64,000 nucleotides of DNA from Hsuehochloa calcarea (GCA_036346395.1 CM070594.1:33107095-33171094), one strand, 5' to 3'; shown: positions 21,111-32,876, counted from the stretch's first letter. Notes: a model not told the origin generated them from the letters alone. Numbers and translations are program-made.

Positions 21111-21218
21111 AGAGCATGTTTGGAAAGGGGCTTCGGATCCAAATCCATAGGATTTATTTCACAGTTGAACTAAATCCTAAAAATTCCTAGAGTAATCCCC
21201 CTCTTCCAAACAGGCCCT
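21111..21218. mobile_element. MITE-like element
   Basis: About 108 bp with terminal inverted repeats AGAGCATGTTTGGAA (left) and, read from the other end, AGGGCCTGTTTGGAA (right). The TGTTTGG terminus is frequent in small non-autonomous DNA transposons of grasses. No target duplication could be confirmed, so the superfamily is not assigned. Confidence 0.55.
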
Positions 21219-21820
21219 AGGTCAAAACCAAGAATGTAATGGACAAAACTACAGCAAGAATTACAGAAAGCAGACTCACGCAATACATAGTAATAGGTAA
21301 AGATTGGACGAAATATATGAACAATAAAAACCACAATTTACATTTCCAACAGTGCAAGTTAAACTGATCTGGTGACTGATGAAAAGTTTAAATATTAAAA
21401 GGAAAAATCCCTTCAATGCAGGTTAATACAAAACAAGTTCTTAATTTTTATACCGACAAGGCCAAACAAAACGGCTTACCCTAACTGCATAATGAATGTG
21501 ATGAGTATTAATATTTTCTTTTTGGAAGAATATGGGATTATTATTGTGTGTACTGTGTAGTGAACATGAACTTGATTGTTATTTCATCCATGATGTATGC
21601 AAGAGAACTGCCCTTGAGCTAGTATACATTGCCTACTTAATTGTTTCTTGAAAAATTTCAGAACCAATTTCACATGCAGCACCAGGATCCCCCAGGATAA
21701 GCTGGAAAGCATCTTTTTAACCTACTCCTGCAGCCTTGGAATTCAGTTGGTCTGTGTATTCTTAACAATTGCAATCCAACATATCATATGATAAAAGGAT
21801 GTTTTTACATTATAGCATGT
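21219..21820. other. Non-coding region, no gene recognised
   Basis: AT-rich, with no ORF or repeat structure worth calling. Confidence 0.4.
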
Positions 21821-22249
21821 TGTTGGTGTAAAAACCAAACACAAATGAGGGAGTGGACGTCGGCTGTCTGACGGGTCATCATCCACGAGAGTAAAAAATG
21901 ACACGGAGATTTATACAGATTCGGAAGTCCGAGAGGACCACCTTACTCCTATTGGTGAGCCAATGGAGGGTTACCAACGGGGAGGGAGCCCCCGAGGGCT
22001 CACCATTTTTAATATGCTTCTTTATTGCTCAAGAGAGAGCCCCCCTTCAAATGAGAAATATATGGGGTATTTATAGGCTTTTGGGCTTGTACAAATAACG
22101 GGAATACCCCTTAGTGAGATAACTAGGCTATGAGTGCAAGTGGGGGTATTATAGTCTTTTCTAAGCAATTACATTTTTTGATCCGTTAAGTAGGTGTTAA
22201 CTTAGTGGGGTGGGTCCCACTGGTAAGGGGATGAAATATTCTTCCAACA
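21821..22249 (-). mobile_element. Short LTR-like block (solo LTR or TRIM)
   Basis: Starts TGTTGGTGTAAAA and ends TTCCAACA. Read on the minus strand it has CCTATAAATACCCC (about 22064-22077) and an AATAAAG downstream, the layout of an LTR with promoter and poly-A signal. A TATACAG-TTCGGAAGTCCGAG segment is also typical of grass LTRs. The flanking five bases (CATGT and TACCG) do not match, so the exact ends or the history are uncertain. The 66-codon ORF inside it is not a gene. Confidence 0.5.
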
Positions 22250-24007
22250 TACCGATTAATCTGAAACATTAGTTTTTCAATAAACTTTGGATAATAAGTA
22301 TTGAACCTACCGTAGCTTCAAATATTTTTATCAGCTCCTTGTTTTTCTCTGAGCCACAAAAACAGATGCTCTTAATTTGTTGCTGAACAAACAAGGCAAG
22401 TAAAAACCCTGGGTGCAATTTAACTGAAGATCCAATAATAAATTAACAATATGAATCCATGGTGACGTAATAAAAAATTAAAATATGACCAAATCAGACT
22501 GTAGGTGATGGCAGCTCAGAAGATATTTAGTTATAAGAAAAGCATTCCTTATCCCAGTGGGAACTGGGATCTGGGAACCAGCCGATCACTGCAAGAACTC
22601 AAACCCTGCTGACGAAGTATTTGATAATAGGACCATTCTTCCATGTTTCAAACGCAAATATTTAAAATTTATTGGGGAAAGAAAAGAAAAGTGCAAAAAC
22701 TTGCTGATCTACCATATTTCATCAGAAATGGTGTTCCAAACTGGGGCGCTAACTGCTAAAGTTAATCTCCATGGTGTTTTGGCCAGACGTAACAGCGCAT
22801 TATTGGCAATGACCAGTTGGGTGCTGGTGCCTGTCAGTTGTCACCCAAAGTAACTGCTGAAAGACTTGACTTAGCTATGACAGAGAAGAGTTGAGTGACC
22901 TCATCATAATTATCAGGGAGACTATTGCCTACAGAGAAATAAGCATTAAAAGTGCTCCTCCTTAAGTTTGCATTAAAAAATCCACTCAAGTAGTCTAAAT
23001 AGCAGACTACCAGGCTTGGAACACTTCTCCCTGTTTCTTATGTAAGTAAGTTAAGACAAATTCACCACATTATCGAAATATCTTTAGTAATCAAAACTGT
23101 AAAGCATTTGCTAACAAAATATAGTATTCAACTATGCCAGAAGAGTCTTTTCATTACAAGATTGCATCTTAATGTCTTATTGATCTTTCAAAACATGCAA
23201 CTTCAAAAGGTATTTATCTTCTTTTGTTTGGTACTTCTGTGGTGCAGTGGACTACTCCAACAATTTAATCACATAAAACTAATTTCATGTGTAATTAAAA
23301 TACATCACATAACTCATGTTATATCAAGTAATTGCAGTTGTTGAACAAAATGTTGCACCAAGAAAAGCCTCAAATGTAGTAAAAATAATAATATGACAAA
23401 TGAGAAACCATAACTGGAAATTGTGTATATATCAGAGTATAGTTGTCAAAAGATAAAACATTTTCAGATTCAGAATCCACTCACATTTTTATTAGAGGAG
23501 AGAGAGACACTCTGCATCACTTCTGCAACATTTTAGTTCTTGACACAAAAAAACAGTAAGTCGATCCGAAATCTGGTACATTATCATCAGGTCCAACTGT
23601 ACAACAGTTATCACTGCAACATAAGTTTCCAAATATATGTACAAATAAACATCAATAGTGTAGCTCGCGGCATGTTTACTAACACGGGTAAGCTAGATAC
23701 AACTGCACCATTTTGCATAATAAGGCATGTATACCACTGAAACAATGTGGAGTCTTTCAATTCCAATAGTTTCGGCTGTTGTAAAAATACTAGTGTCAGC
23801 AAAATTGGCCCTACCATTTCATTTCATATTCAGTAATCAGTAGCCCTTGTGGGTCTCTGTGACAATATCGTTCAGTAAGTCCTATTAGCACGAGGTTGAG
23901 TTCTTGGTGTGTTTTTCCTCAAAAAAGAAATTCTTGACATACTTCTTTTGCTGTATGGTTCAGGTAAGTTGATGAACTGTACCTCCAGATTTGTGCAAAA
24001 TCAGTTT
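22250..24007. other. Region downstream of the PPR gene
   Basis: No long ORF and no recognisable transposon. Being immediately 3' of the minus-strand PPR gene, part of it is likely 3' UTR or UTR intron. Otherwise nothing is seen. Confidence 0.4.
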
Positions 24008-24150
24008 TCAGCCAACGGAGACATGACTGCTAGCTGCTTCTTTCCTGAGACCCTTGTCCATTATAACCCTCCTTGACTCATCTGATTCAGACCATTGTCC
24101 AACAGCAGCATGAAAATTTGATATTAATACATGATTTCCAGGATTTTTGG
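24008..24150 (-). pseudogene. Out-of-frame continuation of the PPR E region
   Basis: On the minus strand, one extra base near 24145 (in a CCCAAAAA run) would let the frame read through NPGNHVLISN and a WSESDESRRVI segment to a stop at 24008. That is the expected E1/E2 ending of PLS PPR proteins. As given, the protein stops about 45 residues early. A one-base error in a homopolymer or a true mutation would look the same. Confidence 0.7.
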
Positions 24151-25458
24151 GTCAACCTCCAGAAGATGCACAGCTACCTTGTTGCCTCTCACTACATCCA
24201 TGTTAGCTCTACATGCGTTCAACATAGCCACACATATGGCACCGGAAACCTCATTTTGGTTTGCACTTAAACTACAGTAGAGATCCCATGCCTTGTCAAT
24301 CTGGCCTGCACGACCTAACAGGTCAATAAAACATGCGTAGTGCTCTGGTCCTGGATCAATCCCATACTTGCTTTTCATCAAATGTAACTTGGCTCGGCCT
24401 TCATCCACAAGACCAGAGTGTCCGCAAGCTGAGAGAACAGCAAGAAATGTAATGGCATTTGGCAAGACCATGGGTACAGCTTTCTCCATACTCTTAAACA
24501 AATCCAAAGCCTCTTCACCATGCCCATGGCGACTGTAAGCATCAATCATACTGGACCAGCAAACCACATTTCTGCCGGCCATCCGATCAAACACCAAACG
24601 TGCAGCCATTGTCCGCCCACACTTTGCATACATGTCAATAAGTGCATTGCACAGGACAGTCTCTGAATCAAACCCACAACGGAGAGCTTTGCAATGCACC
24701 TGCATACCATACGCCAAATTCGCTGTTGCTGAGCAGGCTGTGAGAACGCATGTCAATGCAATTCCATTGAGGTCAATACCCCCCAGCATCAAGAAAGCCT
24801 CCCTAAACCGGCCATTCTCCACACAACCTGAAAGGACAGCGTTGTAGAACGCAGCGTCCTTTGGGCAGTCCGTGTGCGTAAACACTCTCATGGCCTCCTC
24901 AACAAGGCCGCAACTCATATAGAGATCAATAAGTGCCGTGGCCATAATGACATCGCCGTAGCACGCAATAACGCTCCGCGCGTGGACCTGGAAGCCGGGG
25001 CGGAGGGCGCGGGACGCGGCGCAGGCCTTCAGCATGGTGCAGAGGGTGGCGGCCGTGGGCACGAACCCCGCGGCGGCCATACCGCGGAAGGCTTCCGCGG
25101 CGGCGGCGGGGCGCGCGTGGCGGACGAGACACCCAAGGAGCGCGTTCCAGGTGACGGCGTCACGCGCGGGCATTTCGTCGAACAGGCGGGACGCGGCGCC
25201 GGGGAGGCCGGCGTTGGCGTAGGCTGTGAGCAGGGCGGTGGCCGGGATGGGGCCGGAGAGGAATGAAGACTTGAGAAGGGTGGCGTGCACAGCAGGGGAG
25301 TGGGAGGGGTGAGAGGAGAGGCGGCGGAGCAGGGCGGAGAGCGGCGGCGGGCGCGGGAACCACATGGGGCATTTCCTCGAACCAACGGCGGGCGGCGCCG
25401 AAAAGCAGAGCAGCAGGGTGTTCATATAGATACAGAGATGTACTCCCCTACATTCCAT
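24124..25458 (-). CDS. PLS-class pentatricopeptide repeat (PPR) protein, truncated E motif
   Basis: A 444-residue single-exon frame. PPR proteins of this class bind organelle RNA and act in editing, splicing or stability in chloroplasts or mitochondria. Repeats run from about residue 75 to 395. They include P motifs at 101-135 (VTWNALL...GFVPT) and 300-335 (CWSSMIDAYSRHGHGEEALDLF), S motifs with ALIDLYMSCGLVEEA and ALIDMYAKCG, an L2/S2 tail (HYACFIDLLGRAGQIDKAWDL), and the start of an E1 motif (MLNACRA...GNKVAVHLLEVDP). The N-terminus is Arg/Ser/Pro-rich, fitting a transit peptide; ATGs at codons 1, 12 and 32 are all possible starts. The frame ends abruptly in a short out-of-frame tail, whereas the neighbouring frame continues the E region to TGA at 24008. 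The start lies about 250 bases from a Copia LTR. Confidence 0.88.
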   Translation of the reverse strand: MECRGVHLCIYMNTLLLCFSAPPAVGSRKCPMWFPRPPPLSALLRRLSSHPSHSPAVHATLLKSSFLSGPIPATALLTAYANAGLPGAASRLFDEMPARDAVTWNALLGCLVRHARPAAAAEAFRGMAAAGFVPTAATLCTMLKACAASRALRPGFQVHARSVIACYGDVIMATALIDLYMSCGLVEEAMRVFTHTDCPKDAAFYNAVLSGCVENGRFREAFLMLGGIDLNGIALTCVLTACSATANLAYGMQVHCKALRCGFDSETVLCNALIDMYAKCGRTMAARLVFDRMAGRNVVCWSSMIDAYSRHGHGEEALDLFKSMEKAVPMVLPNAITFLAVLSACGHSGLVDEGRAKLHLMKSKYGIDPGPEHYACFIDLLGRAGQIDKAWDLYCSLSANQNEVSGAICVAMLNACRANMDVVRGNKVAVHLLEVDPKILEIMY

Positions 25459-25711
25459 GATCCATCACAGCCATCGATCCAAAAAGAGTGGCCGAGATCG
25501 AGGCGGGAGGGACAACAGTATATCCCCACACTACATTTACAGCCTGCTGGATGGTACATTACCACCACTATTAATTCCTGGTGGATTCCGCCGCAGCCCG
25601 CCAGGCCACGTCGCTCGAAAAACTTCTGCCCGTCGGATGAGCGCCGGATGCCTGGGATCGCGGGCGAGAAGAGCCTGCGTTTCGGGCGTTTCTCACGTGG
25701 CTGCTGGGACG
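25459..25711. other. 5' flank of PPR gene up to Copia insertion
   Basis: Contains the presumed promoter and 5' UTR of the PPR gene. No clear TATA box is seen. The last 25 bases (GTTTCTCACGTGGCTGCTGGGACG) have a diverged copy about 48 bases beyond the far end of the Copia element. Confidence 0.45.
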
Positions 25712-25994
25712 TGTTAAGAAACCGGACTCAGGACTCTGAGAGTACTGGCCCAGTACGGGCCCATGACCGGAGAGTCCTGGCCTAGTTGAACTCCTCATCT
25801 CGTAGTCTATAAATAGAGGGTCTCCCTCTCTCATTGTAACCCTGATTATTTCCGAAGCAATAAAGCGAAGCCTGAAGTCCTCTCATATCTCTGTGTTCAA
25901 TCTACTGTTGTGTTCTTGATTCGTTCTTACGATTCTGCATATTGTATACGAGGTACCCGTTCGGACTGGACTCGCCAGCGACGGTTACTCAACA
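25712..25994 (+). repeat. 5' LTR of Copia element (25.7-45.7 kb)
   Basis: 283 bp, TG...CA. TATAAATA at about 25808 and AATAAA at about 25859 give a promoter-to-poly-A layout typical of compact Copia LTRs. Confidence 0.9.
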
Positions 25995-27600
25995 CGTTAT
26001 CAGCACGATCGACTCTCCTCGCATCGAAAGGTAACCGTCGAATAACGACACTCGTAGATTGAATCGTTTTTCTATATTACTTTCGATTCTGCAAATTTGG
26101 CTTTCTAGATTAGTTTTCTACGGTGCAAATTTGTTCTAATCTACTGCGAGCTGACTTGAAGTCGCTGGCACAATGCCGATCGGTGGATTGCATGAAAGAT
26201 CCGATGTCGATTATACCGTAGATTGAAATTGCAAAAACGTTCTAATCTACCGCGAGTCGACTCGAAGTCGCCGAAGGTAATTGCACGAACAAAAAATTGC
26301 ATCACATGAACAGTGCTCATCTTATGAACAGTAATCGCATGTGTTAATCACACATAAACAGTAAAAAAACACCCATCGGCCAGCAGCCGGCCCACGCACT
26401 GGCCCACGAACGGGCACCCGCCGACCACTAGCACGGCCTTGGAGCCGCGCGGCCGATCTCCACGCCCGGCGCCCCACCACCGACTGCAGCCGTGCGTTGT
26501 ACCCCAACACTGCCGCTTCACCCACTGGCCGCTCGCATGACGCCGCCCGCACGCCTCACCCCCGCCGAAGCCACATCACGAGAAGAAAGGAAAAAAGGGA
26601 GGGGGCGCACGGCACCGCCGGTTGCCGCTCGCAGCCATGCCTTAGCTTCCGGCCGCCCTCCAAGATCGCGCGCCCCAGACGGGGGCTTGGCCCGCCCGAG
26701 CTCCACGCTGGTGGTCCGCCGGACCGAAGGGGAGAGACCGGCGACCATGGCGCGCCGCTTGAAGGCATCATGCCCGGCCGCGCCAGAAGCGCCGCTGGTC
26801 CGCCGCCGATAGCGCCGCCGCCCGAGCTCAAGTCCGCGGCCGCTCGCCGCGACGGCAATGCCCGTGATGCGCCACCGCTGCCTCGGCCATGGCCAGCAAG
26901 ACCGCCACCACGCCTGCACACTGAACGGCCGCCTCGCAGCCGCCTCCATCCCCCAAACCGCCGTCTCGGTGCACTGCCCCGGCGCCGCCTGCTCAGCGGC
27001 TCGCCCGCCGCCACCAGGCCGAAAGCGCGCCTCGGCGGCTCGCGCGCGTTGCCGCGCCGAAGGCGCGCCGAGTGCGAGCTCCGATTCGGAGCCGGCCCAA
27101 GAAGCGGCGCAGAGGCTCGGCCATGTTCGAGAGGAACTCATGGGTAGGGAAACCCTACCCCCGAGTCCCCTGCTGGTTTCTTATCAAGAAACGGACGACA
27201 CTTAAAAGGCCTACCAGATAACCGACGAAAAAGGAAAACAAAAGAAAAACGAAAAGAAAAAAATAGGGCCGTTTTGCAAAAAGGCCCTCAGGTTTTCCGT
27301 AAATTGCGCGAAATTTTCTCAGAATTGAATTTTTCACGTTTTAGCCCCTAACAATTGCAGAATTCGCCGAAAATTCATATTCCAGCAGAAAAGAGCTCTG
27401 GGAATTCAATTCTTGAATCAGTTTTTGCATTTGAAGCATATTTCACCTTGTTATTATTATTTCTATGTAATTTATTTATTATATTTACTGTTTTGATTAT
27501 TTGTGATTATTAATATTGCTTTTAATCACTGAAAATAGCAGTAAATCATGAAAATGCATAAAAAAATACAGAATCACGAACTAGGAGTTCGAAGAGCATT
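25995..27600 (+). other. Copia leader: primer site, GC-rich block, stem-loop
   Basis: Starts with CGTTATCAGCACGATC. Between about 26380 and 27140 it is very G+C-rich, so long ORFs appear on both strands, none with a domain. The block ends in the inverted repeat GGGTAGGG-AAA-CCCTACCC (about 27143-27160), after which the sequence turns AT-rich. The relative at 55845-62783 has the same plan and the same stem-loop at about 57337-57355, although the GC-rich block differs. Confidence 0.65.
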
Positions 27601-27679
27601 ATAAGAATTTTGCAACCATTTTATGGAAATTACCAAATGAGAATCTTATGAACTTTTGCATGAATATGAAAAATAACTG

Positions 27680-28049
27680 ACATCACGAACCAGGAGTTCG
27701 AAGAACTGACCCGGCATGGCCAGAATTTATACAATCTCCAAGTATGTCATAATGTAATCACGGATGAGCAGAAGATTGAAAAGACCATCTCTACCTTTAC
27801 CCGAATGCGGTGCAATCCGCACGCAGTTATTGTCAAAATGGCTACAAGTAGTATGCCGCAGTGATTGACATCATGAAAATTGCGAAAGCTCAAGATGATG
27901 TTCTAAGGAAGAACTACATTCACGACCACCTAGTAGCAATATTGGCCATGAAGCCAATACTAGCACTACATAAGGTGATGAAGCCTCTCACGAAGGAGAA
28001 GGGCAAGAAGGGTAAGGTCGTGAGTCGCACGTAATTGGTGTTTTACAGT
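27680..28049 (+). pseudogene. gag: Copia gag remnant, cut by Ty3 insertion
   Basis: Matches the gag remnant of the relative at about 57860-58430 (shared: ATCACGAACCAGGAGTTCGAAG, then DEQKIEKT-ST-like wording). Several stops and frameshifts are present. The Ty3 element inserts after ACAGT at 28045-28049, and the gag region resumes at 39514. Confidence 0.6.
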
Positions 28050-28736
28050 TGTTGAGGATTAAAATATTCATATATTATCTTAATATATGATAAAGACCAT
28101 ACGTCCTCGTGGTCGTAACTTCTAAGACCACCGACCTAACTGGTCGTAGGTATTACGGAAGTTATATAATAAATACCCTGGTCGGACAAAGTTCTAAACC
28201 TAGTTCACGACCAGGTAAGTGCTCGTAAAGCTATGAACAGGCGTCTGGGTCGAGTCTCCGACCACGCCACTCACTATGTGATGAATGAACCACGTGTTTC
28301 ATATTCCGCATAATGCAACACTATCACGGTTGATGATTTAACGTCTCCTAAATCATTAACCGCATAGCGGTTGACACCTTCACCAACTGTCTCTACAATT
28401 GGTAGAACCGTTAAACTGCCACCTCTTTCCGACCAGACGCGTCGCTCCCCAACGGGTGTCTCCTCGTGAGATAACTGCCACCGCTTCATCAAGTACTTAA
28501 GGAGGACCATAGAAGGCCGGAGAGAGAGGTACAAAACAACAGCACAGACAGAACAACAGCACAAGCAGAAGACATCAAGCAAGACATAGCAAAGTGTTGT
28601 GTTTTTAGATACTCCCAGTGTTTGTAATTGTGAGTTCATAGCAATAACGAGCAAGTTAGATCCACTCCTAGGAGTCACGCATATTTTTCCTCTTTTCATT
28701 TATATATTCATAAGATCGGCGATTTGATCGTCGACA
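28050..28736 (+). repeat. 5' LTR of Ty3 element
   Basis: 687 bp, TGTTGAGGATTAAAAT...GATCGTCGACA. Shares length and order with the 680-bp 3' LTR (38829-39508) but shows clear divergence in a few segments (for example around 28105-28180 and 28380-28470). Confidence 0.93.
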
Positions 28737-28738
28737 GC

Positions 28739-28756
28739 TGGCGCCGTCCGTGGGGA
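28739..28756 (+). other. Primer-binding site of Ty3 element
   Basis: TGGCGCCGTCCGTGGGGA begins two bases after the LTR end. Confidence 0.85.
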
Positions 28757-28827
28757 AGATAGTGCAAAATTTCTGAAGAGGTTCTTTGCTCAACTCATCC
28801 TTTTTCTTCATATTCATAATTGCAAGT

Positions 28828-30520
28828 ATGGCAGGAACATGGGATGAGGAGAATTGGTTCGACTTGGATGACTACTCCAACCTTGACATGGAAACCTGCA
28901 TCCAAGCCATGCAACATGGGGAATCTTCGTCCTCCTCCGATGGTTCGCAAGTCGCTGACGACAGTGAACTTGAGCGGATGGATGAAGTTACAACGTTGCG
29001 CCAAGAGGCGCTCGAGGAACGGTCGTTCGACCAGCCGACGTCCAATGTTTTTCCAAGCCCGTTTTCCGACCGCAAAAAGGTGACAACACCTCAGCCCCAC
29101 AACCCGAGGGTCAATATACCCTTGACACAATCATGGCTGACAGGTATTCACCAACGGCCTCTGAAAATTCCAGGGACCAACCGACATCTGGTAACGGTGT
29201 CGATGAGACCCTCACCGGTAATGGGCCGAGTGGGGACGATAAGACTCAGTATCCGATCGGCAATCCGCCGAATCAGGCTGAGCCCGCCACGAAGACCTCA
29301 GGAGGTTCTCATCTCCGACCGGTCTCCATCGTGGAAGTCTCTGGTAGAAGCACTAAGAAGTTCTCCACTAGTCACAGTGGAAGCTCCTCAGAAGATCGTT
29401 GCTGGAAGCATGAGGTCAACACGATCAGAAATGCTGATCGTGATGCCACCCACAGTCCTGCACACCCTACCTCGCCACCACCTGCTAATGGAGATGGCGC
29501 GGGCAATCAAGCACCACCTGCTAATGGAGATGGCGCGGGCAATCAAGCACCACCTACCAGAGGCAACGGAGCTGATGGACGTCCATCAGCTAATACGCGT
29601 GGTGCAGCTCCACCAAGGATGACAGGCATGACGGAGTTAGGCCAAAGGTCCAGAGGAACTTCGGGTCTCCAAACACCAACATCTTCGATGAATCCTCTGA
29701 GACCTTCGTAATAGCTCGTAACTTGTGTCGATTTAAGATATTCTTAATAATATCGACTCGCCCCGGCCAAGCTCCGGCTTTACCCAATTGGTGGAGCAGT
29801 ATCGGAAATTCTTCAACGAACCATGCGGCGCACGGAAGCGCAGGGGCAAAGGATGTCACAAAGTCTAACGGTGACTTTGCCTCGGCGCTCCTCCTCAAGA
29901 GAGGGCGCATGGTCACCATCGGCACCTAGACCTCCTCGACGATTCCGACCAAGAGGTCATGAAGGAAGAAGGTTGTTTCAACAACGACCTCTTCCCTAGC
30001 CAAGGAGAGCACTTGCTTGGCCCGATGATCTCCGCCATCATCCGAACCATGCTAATGGTCAAAGACGCCATGATAACGCTCGCGATCGGATCGGACGACG
30101 GAGCCTCGGCTGCTCAAATAGAAGAAACCGATCTCCCATCGATCATAATCCGCACCTTTCCAAGAAGGCGCTATGAATCGCCATGTGTTGTCGAGCCTTT
30201 TTCGCAGGGCTCCAAGTCGCACGCTGGTCTAATGGGTTCCGACCTGCCAACATAGATAAATTCGATGGATCTCAAAATCCATTAGAGTTTCTACAGATAT
30301 ATACCACTGCCATCAGAGCTGCTGGTGGTGATCAAAACGTGATGGCTAATTATTTGCCCACTTGCTCGAAGGATCTCGCCGGCCTTGGTTGCTTAACCAA
30401 CCTGGTCGGATCTATTTATACTTGGGAACAACTCTGCGATCTATTGATTGTGAATTTCCAGGGTACGTGCGATCGCCCTGGAAAGGAGGATGATCTTCAT
30501 CGAACTAGGTAAGAACCAAA
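28828..30520 (+). pseudogene. gag: Tat gag, frameshifted
   Basis: An acidic N-terminal segment (MAGTWDEENWFDLDDY) starts at 28828. A Ser/Pro/Asn-rich region from 29133 contains a 36-bp direct tandem repeat (29476-29511 and 29512-29547; PPANGDGAGNQA twice). The gag core then appears at about 30240-30510 (NIDKFDGSQNPLEFLQIYTTAI, YLPTCSKDLA, WEQLCDLLIVNFQGT). This is the Tat gag order, with at least two frame changes. The capsid-like core would assemble particles; this copy cannot be translated as a single protein. Confidence 0.75.
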
Positions 30521-30779
30521 GGAAACTCTCCGTCAGTACATCAAGAGGTTCACCAGTTCAAATTTATTCCGTAGATTGCGTAATCTTCCGTGATTCGTGC
30601 ATTCAAGGCAGTTTAAGGAATCGCGTTTATGGAGGACATCGCTATGAATCCTCCACGAACAACCGCGAACTCTTTGACATGGTCGATAAGTATGCGCCGC
30701 TAGTGAGGCGGTTGAATGGAATGAAGCCATTGATCGAAAAGATAAAATCCTCAACCTGGCCTTGAGAAGTCAGAAAAGA

Positions 30780-31243
30780 ATCCCAAGAAGGTTTCCAAGA
30801 AGAAGAAGAAGCACCGCAAAATGGGCACCAAGGAAGTCCTAGCGGTTCCGGATAAACCGTTCAAGGGTAAGAAGGACTATACCGGTCGGGGCAAAGCCAA
30901 AGTTCCGACCGATAGCCATAATAAAGGTAAGAAGTGGTGTCCACTTCACCAACAGGCAGGGCATGACTTGCGCACCTGTCGTGTTTGGCAAAAGAAGCTG
31001 GAGGATTTCTATGCAGGTAAAGGCCCACTTCCCGCAATCCAGGAGTTGGGGGAAACAAGTTTCAAAAAGGACAAGGATGGCAACGAAGAGATGGAGTACC
31101 AGGAGCCTCAGCGTACGGTCAATATGATCTTTGGAGGTTCTTCTTCATACGACTCACGCCGTCATCTGAAAGCCATGGAGCGAGAGGTCAACCTATCGGA
31201 ACCTTCGATCATCACCAAACCATCAAGGTGGTTGACATCGTGA
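30780..31243 (+). pseudogene. Tat gag-protease junction with Cys/His motif
   Basis: A 140-codon frame contains KKWCPLHQQAGHDLRTC, the Cys/His motif typical of Tat elements near the end of gag, followed by a linker and VNMIFGGSSS, which precedes protease in this lineage. Protease itself (31245-31560) is scattered over frames with stops. Confidence 0.7.
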
Positions 31244-32009
31244 TCTCCTTCAAAGCAAAGAAGATTGCCTCGTCTCATCAACTCGACCGGATATGCAGGT
31301 TCCTAGATCAAAGGTAAAACCGGTGAAATACGCCTTTCATGGTATAGTTCCTGGTTCTACCGCCAAACCGATAGGACAAGTATCTCATTTGCCACGCTCG
31401 GAAGCCCCGATAACTTCCGAACTAAAAGATTTCATTTGACGTGGTTGATTTCAAACCGCATATAATGGAATTCTTGGTCGTCCAAGATTAGCAAAATTCT
31501 TGATAGCCACGCACTCACGTATCAAAGTTTCAAAATGCCAGACCAAAAGGTGTGATCATGGTTCGTGGAGATCGCAAAATGGCATACGCATGTGATCGGA
31601 AGGTCTTTAGAATCGGTCGATGAGCTACCGACCGTAAATTCGACTCATCATCCGCATGCGTGTCAAGCACCTGCACTCCAAGATAACGCCCAAACCGTCC
31701 GACTGCACCAAAGAGGTTCCACTCGACAAAGGCACTCCTTCAGAAACGCCATGTTAAGCAATGATGGTGGATCCTCACCAAAGGTGCTGATCGGAGCAGG
31801 ACTCAATCCTAAATAGGAAGAGTTGCTTGTCTCCTTCCTCCGAGCAAACAAGGATGTATTCGCATGGCAAGCGTCCGACATGCCCGAGTCCCTGTGGAGG
31901 TGATCGAGCACAAAGCTAGCGCCCACCGACAAAAATCCGGTCAAACATAAGCTCAGACGTTTTCGCGACCGACCGAAGGACGCCATCCACCGAGATTGAC
32001 AAGCTCTTA

Positions 32010-32876
32010 AAGGTCGGATTCATTCGTGAAGTACATCACCCTCAATGGCTCGCTAATCCTCGTAATGGTTAGGAAGAGTAATGGGAAATGGAGGATGTGT
32101 ATAGACTTCACGAGATCTTAATAAAGCTTGTCCGAAGGATGATTTTCCCTTCCTCGCATTGATCAACTTGTAGACTCTACCTCCAAAAGCGAAGTTATTA
32201 AGTTTTTAGATGCTTACTCGTGGTACCACCAGATTAGTATGAGTAAAGAAGATGAAGAGAAAACTTCCTTCATCACTCCATTTGGCACTTATCGTTATGT
32301 AAAGATGCCCTTTGGTCTCAAAAACGCGGTGCAACTTTTCAAAGATTAATGCAAAACCTTCACCCGCAAATAGGTCGAAATTTGGAAGCCTACGTTGATG
32401 ACTTGGTAGTGAAAAGTGTCAACTCCGGCGACCATATGCTTGACCTTAAAGAGACTTTCAATAACTTGAGAAGACATAATCTCAAGTTGAATCCGGAGAA
32501 GTGTGTGTTCGGGGTTTCCGCTGGAAAGCTACACGGTTTTCTAGTTTCGGCTAGAGGTATCGAAGCAAACCCGGCGAAGATATCGCCATCCATCGATGCC
32601 CCGACCACGAAGAAGGAAGTCCAGAAGCTAACCGGTTGTATGGCAGCGCTAAGTCGTTTCATAGCCATGTTAGGGGAAAAGGGACTACCTTTCTTCAAAC
32701 TTCTTCGGAAACATGGAAGTTTCAAGCGGACGACGGAAGCGAATGATGCCTTTGAAAAGCTCAAAGAGTACCTTACGAGTACCCCGATCTTAGTTTCTCC
32801 AAGACCAGGGGAAACACTGTTGATTTACATGGCTGCAACGCCACAAGTCGTCGGTGGTAATCGGTCGAGAACGTGA
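32010..32876 (+). pseudogene. pol: Ty3 reverse transcriptase
   Basis: Recognisable blocks are VIKFLDAYSWYHQI, FITPFGTYRYVKMPFGLKNA and, from 32349, LEAYVDDLVVKS, with the catalytic YVDD at about 32391-32402. A thumb/connection region follows to 32876 (PTTKKEVQKLTGCMAALSRF, LPFFKLLRK). The catalytic Asp pair is intact. Frame breaks occur near 32100-32120 and 32330, and the frame closes before RNase H. Confidence 0.85.

Noticed and set aside
26497..27147. 216-codon plus-strand and 207-codon minus-strand ORFs in the GC-rich Copia leader
   Set aside because: Overlapping long ORFs on both strands with Pro/Arg/Ala-rich text and no domain. They follow from base composition in a retrotransposon leader.
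28274..28699. 141-codon minus-strand ORF, repeated at 39049-39471
   Set aside because: It lies wholly within the Ty3 LTR and is duplicated with it. No domain; treated as chance.
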